45,069 nucleotides of DNA from Firmicutes bacterium UBA5389 (GTDB lineage: Bacteria > Bacillota > DTU025), in NCBI GenBank assembly GCA_002409965.1, contig DHON01000052.1, positions 1 through 45,069 on the forward strand, in the 5' to 3' direction. The translations under genes were made by a program, and so were the position numbers. Under the pieces are notes generated by a model, which was not told the DNA's origin, did no database searches, and saw nothing but the letters and a program-made list of their open reading frames with translations. This document shows, in pieces, positions 40,856-45,069 of the stretch (position 1 is its first letter; the number at the start of each line of letters is the position of its first letter).

Positions 40856-42471
40856 AAAGCTTGATCCCCTCTCGGTCGCCCGAGCTCTCCCGGCCTCTGA
40901 TCCGGCCCGACCGCGACTGCCGCCGCGACTGCCAACGCGAGCACCGGAAAGTCGTGGTCGAAAATGGTCCTGAGGTGAAGACGGACGGAGTCGTCGGCGA
41001 CCCTGGACACAACGGGCGGATCGCCCATTCTCAGACGCCGCTGGATCTGCCCGCACGGGACGCCGTGTGCCTTTATGCACACGCTCACGCCCGGTATCGA
41101 TACCGTGGGAAGCGAGCCGCCCCCGGCCTCGGACGGATCGTCCACGACTGAGATTTCGAGGCTTGAGGTATCCACGCCAGCCTGTAACAGCTCCGACAGG
41201 ATCATCTCCTGAAGCCGCCCGGCACGCCCAGCGAGAGCGGCTGGATCGGCAGCAAGCATGCCGGCAACGGGCACTGACTCCATGGCCTCGGAGGGATCCT
41301 CCCAGGCTGCCGCCACCGCCGCAAGCGCGCACAACGTGAGCTTGTCGATGCGCAAGGCCCTCGCCAGGGGGTTTCGCGAAATGCGTTCGATCAGATCGGC
41401 CCGGCCGACGATGATGCCCGCCTGAGGTCCGCCAAACAGCTTGTCGCCGCTGAAAGTGACCAGGTCGGCGCCGGTCGACACCGCATCCGTAACCGTGGGC
41501 TCAGAGCCCATCCCGTAGCGCGACAGATCGGCCATGAGGCCGGACCCAATGTCGTACATCACTGGAAGGCCCGTCTCCCGGCCTAGGGAGACAAGCTCGG
41601 CAAGCTGCGCCTCCTGGGTGAAACCCATAATGCGGAAGTTGGAGGTATGCACCTTGAGAAGCAACCCGACTTCAGGATTGACGGCCCTCTGGTAATCGGC
41701 GATGCGCGTTCTGTTGGTCGTGCCGACCTCCGCGAGGCAAGCGCCGCTGCGCTGCATGATGTCGGGCACTCTGAATGAGCCGCCTATCTCCACCAGCTCG
41801 CCGCGGCTCACCAACACCTGGCGCCCGCGAGCGATGGTGTCGAGGCAGAGCAGAACTGCGGCAGCGTTATTGTTCACCACATACGCCGCCTCAGCGCCGC
41901 ACGCGCGGGCGACGGCCATCGCAACATGATCCTGGCGCGATCCGCGTTCGCCGGTGACGAGGTCGAACTCCAGATCGGAGTAGGCGCGGGCGCATTCGGC
42001 CACGGCGCGCGCCGCGTAGTCCGGGAGAGGCGCCCGCCCCAGATTGGTGTGGAGGACGATTCCGGTGGCGTTGATCACCGGACGCGGGCCTGGGGCGGCG
42101 CACCTTTCTGCCGCGCGAGGAAGCGCCTGCACCACCGCGTCGAGAATCGCGGCCCGAGCTGCAGGCGCGACCGCTGTCATGGTCGCGGTCGTGGCCGCGG
42201 TCGTGGCCGCGGTCGTGGCCGCTGTCGTGGTCGCAGTCGCGGTTGCGGTCGTAGCCCGGCCGCCTGTGCGCTCGTCTGGTTGCCCATCCATCCGGCCCTG
42301 CCCCAGGCGCTCTAGGCGGGCGCGCTCATCCGCTATGAGCTGCCGCGCCGCGCTGCGCACGGCCCAGCGGGGCACGCGCTCCATCAGCCCCACGGCCGTT
42401 GGATGAGCCAGAACGTCCGAGATAGACGGAATGTCTCTTGGAGAAATCGGCTTGGTTGTCACCTGCTCCAC
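40852..42471 (-). CDS. selA: L-seryl-tRNA(Sec) selenium transferase SelA
   Basis: PLP enzyme converting Ser-tRNA(Sec) to Sec-tRNA(Sec) with selenophosphate. 539 residues; the usual length is about 460-475. N-terminal IPSISDVLAHP and RWAVRSAARQLI, the PVINATGIVLHTNLGRAPLP core start, and the PLP Lys344 in FSGDKLFGGPQ are all present. The added length is mainly an Ala/Thr insert at about 62-100 encoded by a 12-base tandem repeat, in the linker between the N-terminal tRNA-binding domain and the catalytic core. Start is GTG 42471; GTG 42462 is an alternative. It overlaps selB by four bases. Confidence 0.95.
   Translation of the reverse strand: MEQVTTKPISPRDIPSISDVLAHPTAVGLMERVPRWAVRSAARQLIADERARLERLGQGRMDGQPDERTGGRATTATATATTTAATTAATTAATTATMTAVAPAARAAILDAVVQALPRAAERCAAPGPRPVINATGIVLHTNLGRAPLPDYAARAVAECARAYSDLEFDLVTGERGSRQDHVAMAVARACGAEAAYVVNNNAAAVLLCLDTIARGRQVLVSRGELVEIGGSFRVPDIMQRSGACLAEVGTTNRTRIADYQRAVNPEVGLLLKVHTSNFRIMGFTQEAQLAELVSLGRETGLPVMYDIGSGLMADLSRYGMGSEPTVTDAVSTGADLVTFSGDKLFGGPQAGIIVGRADLIERISRNPLARALRIDKLTLCALAAVAAAWEDPSEAMESVPVAGMLAADPAALAGRAGRLQEMILSELLQAGVDTSSLEISVVDDPSEAGGGSLPTVSIPGVSVCIKAHGVPCGQIQRRLRMGDPPVVSRVADDSVRLHLRTIFDHDFPVLALAVAAAVAVGPDQRPGELGRPRGDQAL
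42181..42256. repeat. 12-base tandem repeat inside selA
   Basis: Three exact copies of GGTCGTGGCCGC (42187-42222) flanked by degenerate copies, about six units in all. On the minus strand each unit encodes Ala-Ala-Thr-Thr. The period is a multiple of three, so copy-number change keeps the frame. Confidence 0.9.
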
Positions 42472-42490
42472 CTGCCTATAAGCCTGTATG

Positions 42491-42514
42491 GCACGGGCCC
42501 GTGCGGGCCCGTGC
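42491..42514 (-). terminator. GC hairpin between selD and selA
   Basis: A perfect 10-base-pair stem (GCACGGGCCC with GGGCCCGTGC, 4-base loop) lies in the 48-base gap between selD and selA. No T-run follows, so it may attenuate or stabilise the mRNA rather than end it. Confidence 0.5.
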
Positions 42515-42519
42515 GAGCC

Positions 42520-43575
42520 CTATGAAATCACCCTGATGCGCGGGCCTCCGCCCCCTGCCGGCACTGCGCGACCGACCACCGCTGCGGCCATGGCGCCGCC
42601 CGCGCGGCGCAGCCTCCCGACCAGGTCATCGAGTCTGTCGGGCGCGACCGCAATCAACAGCCCTCCTGAGGTCTGAGGGTCGAACATGGCCTCGAGCAGG
42701 CTCTGCTCCACGCCGTCTGCCTCCACCTTACCGGCCAGGAAACCCTGGTTCCGCCGGAGTCCGCCGGGGATCAGACCCATTTGGGCATAATCGAGAGCTC
42801 CCTCGATCACCGGAATCCGGTCGGCGTCTATTTCAAACGAAACACCGGACGCCTCCGCCATCTCCATCAGATGGCCTAGAAGGCCGAAGCCGGTGATGTC
42901 GGTGCACGCGTGGGCGTCCGCCTCCAGCATGGCCCCGGACGCCTCTGCGTTGAGAGCCGACATGACCTGATACAGCTGGCGCGGGGCGCCGGAATCAGCC
43001 ATGCCGGCCATGAGAGCCGTGGCGACTATGCCGGTGCCTAGCGGTTTGGTTAACACTATTGCATCGCCCGGCACAGCTCCACGGTTGAGCACAACGCGGT
43101 CGGGATGCACGATACCTGTGACCGACAAGCCATACTTGGGCTCGCGGTCGTCCACTGAGTGCCCGCCAACAAGGAGCGCTCCTGACTCCCATACCTTATC
43201 AGCGCCGCCGCGCAGAATCTCGCGTAGCGTGTCCATGCCCAGAGAGCATGGATAGCACACTATGTTCATCGCGATGAGCGGCTTTCCGCCCATGGCGTAT
43301 ACATCGGACAGCGAATTCGCCGCCGCCACCTGCCCGAACTGGTAAGGGTCGTCAAGAATCGGAGTGAAGAAGTCACACGTCTGAACGATGGCAATATCGT
43401 CAGTCAGCTTGTACACGCCCGCGTCCTCCGAGCCTTCAAACCCGGCAATCAGATTGGGATCGGTGCGGTGCACAAGCCCGGCCAAGGCCAGCGTTAGGTC
43501 CTCCGGACCTATCTTCGCCGCTCAGCCCGCCTTGGTCGACAATGAAGTAAGCCTTACAACATCTCGCTCGTCCAT
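42520..43575 (-). CDS. selD: Selenophosphate synthase SelD, selenocysteine-containing
   Basis: Makes selenophosphate from selenide and ATP, the selenium donor for SelA. Read from ATG 43575 (GGGGGA six bases ahead) the protein begins MDERDVVRLTSLSTKAG, then an in-frame UGA (43524-43522), then AAKIGPEDL and LAGLVHRTDPNL. The UGA falls exactly at the catalytic Cys/Sec position of SelD (here residue 18), followed by the conserved Lys. With Sec the product is 351 residues, normal for SelD. Later motifs (DDIAIVQTCDFFTPI, DVYAMGGKPLIAMNIV, GGHSVDDREPKYGL, DITGFGLLGH, DPQTSGGLL) are intact. Standard gene callers would begin at TTG 43485 and miss the active site. First gene of selDAB. Confidence 0.95.
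43495..43511 (-). promoter_or_regulatory. Candidate SECIS hairpin in selD
   Basis: Ten bases after the UGA, TAGGTCC pairs with GGACCTA across a 3-base GGA apex (7 base pairs). Spacing and the small G-containing apical loop suit a bacterial SECIS element read by SelB. Confidence 0.75.
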
Positions 43576-43602
43576 CACCCATCCCCCGCTTTCCTCGCCT
43601 GT

Positions 43603-43631
43603 ATCATAGTCTAGTCTAGCCGCCCCAGAAA
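43603..43631 (-). promoter_or_regulatory. Probable selDAB promoter
   Basis: TATGAT (43608-43603) on the minus strand with a weak TTTCTG 17 bases upstream, about 28 bases before the selD ATG. CTAGACTAGACTA direct repeats fill the spacer. Confidence 0.35.
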
Positions 43632-43735
43632 GTCCACGCTACCCCCTCTTTTGGATTAGCGACCCGCATCGCGCCAGCCAGACGGGCGACCGGAAGGACA
43701 GACCTACTTCCCGCACTGGCAGGCATTCGGAAGTA

Positions 43736-43741
43736 TATAAT
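43736..43741 (+). promoter_or_regulatory. -10 box of the GNAT gene
   Basis: TATAAT on plus, 44 bases before the start codon, in a locally AT-rich stretch; no good -35. Two copies of TCAGTTCAGTCA-like sequence follow it (43745-43762). Confidence 0.4.
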
Positions 43742-43785
43742 GAGTTCAGTCAGTTCAGTCAACATGAGTTGAGGGGGGATGCATC

Positions 43786-44388
43786 ATGGAGATAAGGGAT
43801 GAGAAAGTGATCCTTCGGGACTTCATTGAGACTGACATTGACGACAGAATATACTGGGAGACGGTCGAGACAGAGTGGAAGTCATGGGATGCGCCGTGGG
43901 AATACGATTCAGGTGAAGAGCCATTCGACGCTGAGCAGTATCGCAAGAAGATGCTGGACCGGCTGTCCGAGGATAAGGACGAGAAAAGGATTCGCTCTGG
44001 ATTTCAGATATGCATCAACGACTGCTGTGAGACTCACATAGGCTGGTGCAACGCCTATCGCATCGACAGTGACTACAACTATGCCCGAGGCGAAGGCTTC
44101 TGCACGATAGGCATCAACATCCCGACAGTGAGTGCCAGGCGGCGCGGCTATGCAACTGCCGCGTGGAAGTTGTTCATTGAGTACTTGATCTCAAGCGGCA
44201 TAAGTGAGATATACACGCAGACATGGTCAGGGAATGAAAGGCTCTTGGGCTTAGCAAGCAAGCTGGGATTTGAGGAATGCGGTCGTGAACTCGGTTCGCG
44301 ACAGGTTCGAGGGAAACGCTACGACTCGCTGACGCTCAGGCTCAACATGGACAAGTTCAACGGTTTTGCGGCCAAATGCACAATATGA
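43786..44388 (+). CDS. GNAT family N-acetyltransferase (RimJ/RimL-like)
   Basis: Acetyl-CoA-dependent acetyltransferase, 200 residues. N-terminal VILRDFIETDIDDRIYWETVETEWKSWDAPWEYD (in parts) is typical of RimJ/RimL-like GNATs; the acetyl-CoA loop is ARRRGYATAAWKLFIEYLI (about 120-140), followed by TQTWSGNERLLGLASKLGFEECGRE. GAGGGGGG precedes ATG 43786. It is on the opposite strand from everything near it and lower in GC than the core genes, consistent with transfer. The substrate cannot be read from sequence; similar proteins modify peptides or small amines. Confidence 0.9.
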   Translation: MEIRDEKVILRDFIETDIDDRIYWETVETEWKSWDAPWEYDSGEEPFDAEQYRKKMLDRLSEDKDEKRIRSGFQICINDCCETHIGWCNAYRIDSDYNYARGEGFCTIGINIPTVSARRRGYATAAWKLFIEYLISSGISEIYTQTWSGNERLLGLASKLGFEECGRELGSRQVRGKRYDSLTLRLNMDKFNGFAAKCTI

Positions 44389-44416
44389 CGCGTATTCGAT
44401 GATCTGCGCCGCCCGC

Positions 44417-44902
44417 TCACCGAGTTCGGTCTGCAATGCTTTTAGCCAACCATATGTCGGGCTTTCCGATGCCGTTCGCATCGGGTATCACGCCCACGAT
44501 CCTGTAGCCGACCTTCTGGTAGAACTCAAAGGGATGCCTCTTGAGATTACGGATGTCCTTTATCTTCTCGAAAGTGTCATCAAAGAGATCCGTGTTTCCC
44601 AGCGTTGTGCTGCCCGTCTCGTCGTCGCTGCCAAGGTATATGGTCAGACAGCCTCTCTCCTTCAACACCTGCTCAAGCTCCAAGCAAAGAAGAGTGCCGA
44701 TGCCGCGCAGACGGCGCTCCGCGCTGACCACCAGCGGATGCAGTTCCCATGCAGTCACTCCATATTCGGGCGATGCTCCGACGAAACCAACGAGCCTGTC
44801 GTCTTCAACCACCGCCATCGCTACCTTCTCTTCAGCGAGACACTCTACTACCTCTTCCTCGGCACAGTCTCCGTACGAGTGAGGCCACGCCTGTCTGAGC
44901 AA
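44417..44902 (-). CDS. AAC(6')-Ii-like aminoglycoside acetyltransferase, 5' end lost
   Basis: Close in sequence pattern to the Enterococcus faecium enzyme AAC(6')-Ii: WPHSYGD, AVVEDDRLVGFVGASPEYGVTAWELHPLVV, IYLGSDDETGSTTLGNTDLFDDTFEKI, NLKRHPFEFYQKVGYRIVGVIPDANG and KPDIWLAKSI all have direct counterparts. The homologous frame continues upstream without a stop to about 44939 (RYISEAAELLRQAWP), but no ATG or GTG occurs there: the right end of an IS605-type element joins at 44940. The only start left is TTG 44902 with GGAAG eight bases ahead, giving 161 residues. About 20 N-terminal residues are thus lost or untranslated, so activity is doubtful. Confidence 0.85.
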   Translation of the reverse strand: MLRQAWPHSYGDCAEEEVVECLAEEKVAMAVVEDDRLVGFVGASPEYGVTAWELHPLVVSAERRLRGIGTLLCLELEQVLKERGCLTIYLGSDDETGSTTLGNTDLFDDTFEKIKDIRNLKRHPFEFYQKVGYRIVGVIPDANGIGKPDIWLAKSIADRTR

Positions 44903-44939
44903 CTCTGCGGCTTCCGAGATGTACCGACTGTCGCCTCGT

Positions 44940-45069
44940 TTGACATCCTCCCCGGACTAAAGTCCGAGGATTCCTGGGAGGCACCCCAGGCTGGTCGGCA
45001 ACTATCTTGGCCCAGGCCGTTTCCGTCCAGGCTTCATCGATGTTGCCATGGGGGCCAAGTCAGTGGCCC
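44940..45069 (-). mobile_element. Right end of an IS200/IS605-family (TnpB) element, partial
   Basis: Read on the minus strand, the sequence ends in CTCGGACTTTAGTCCGGGGA and GGATGTCAA. The short hairpin (CGGACT/AGTCCG, 44952-44965) followed by GGGGAGGATGTCAA is the characteristic right end and omega-RNA scaffold of IS605/IS1341-type elements. The remaining bases toward the window edge contain a possible TnpB C-terminal tail ending at TAG (about 45008), but the gene itself is outside. The 16-20 bases just beyond the end (44939 downward) would be the guide. Confidence 0.8.

Noticed and set aside
40855..41332. Longer N-terminus for SelB
   Set aside because: Lies wholly inside selA in another frame; ATG 40855 starts the canonical GTPase sequence.
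42181..42256. CRISPR-like repeat array
   Set aside because: Units are contiguous 12-base repeats without spacers and lie inside a coding gene.
43632..43785. selC (tRNA-Sec) next to the sel operon
   Set aside because: No 90-95 base cloverleaf with a UCA anticodon or long variable arm could be drawn here or elsewhere in the window.

Overview
The window is a GC-rich stretch of chromosome from an anaerobic, fermentative, probably spore-lineage member of the Bacillota. The evidence is a Spo0A-type response regulator, a SpoIID domain, Rex, a DegV protein, a DarA-type c-di-AMP receptor, a V-type ATPase operon in Enterococcus hirae ntp order, an electron-bifurcating-type [FeFe]-hydrogenase, ThyX, and a selenocysteine operon. 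Genus cannot be fixed from sequence reading alone. Almost all genes lie on the minus strand; only hom (left edge) and one GNAT gene (right edge) are on plus.

Layout, left to right. (1) 190-1605: homoserine dehydrogenase with an unusual low-complexity insert. (2) 1736-10386: nine-gene V-type ATPase operon, transcribed leftward from a clear TTGCGG-17-TATAAT promoter at 10445-10473; the K subunit carries the sodium-ligand residues. (3) 10537-11376: Spo0A-like regulator with altered key residues and a sigma-H-like promoter. (4) 11665-11739: tRNA-Arg(CCG). (5) 11826-16202: DegV, an ECF-type sigma factor, a PlsY-SpoIID fusion protein and a lipid kinase. (6) 16308-24745: a hydrogenase operon (thioredoxin-like ferredoxin, sensory [FeFe]-hydrogenase with PAS domain, SpoIIE-type phosphatase, HydC, HydB, HydA, then rex). 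A near-perfect Rex operator sits on its promoter, so the NADH sensor encoded at the far end probably controls the hydrogenase and itself. (7) 24999-31395: nucleoside-type BMP/ABC importer, an MFS transporter and a DarA-type c-di-AMP receptor. (8) 31775-38500: a cobalamin riboswitch with terminator leads a B12 uptake operon (btuF-C-D), a corrinoid adenosyltransferase, then HtrA-type protease, rlmH and thyX. (9) 38951-43575: selD-selA-selB; selD itself contains an in-frame UGA with a hairpin just behind it and is therefore a selenoprotein. (10) 43786-45069: an accessory edge of lower GC with a GNAT gene, an AAC(6')-Ii-like acetyltransferase that has lost its first codons, and the right end of an IS200/IS605-family element abutting it.

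Functional picture: hydrogen metabolism is tied to NADH (Rex) and probably to H2 or redox signalling (HydS plus phosphatase); membrane energetics use a probable Na+ V-ATPase; and a selenoprotein and B12 economy is present. The most unusual items are the PlsY-SpoIID fusion, the ThyX with its catalytic motif split by about 25 residues, the Sec-containing SelD, in-frame minisatellite inserts in otherwise conserved enzymes, and the IS605-type end cutting into the aminoglycoside acetyltransferase gene.
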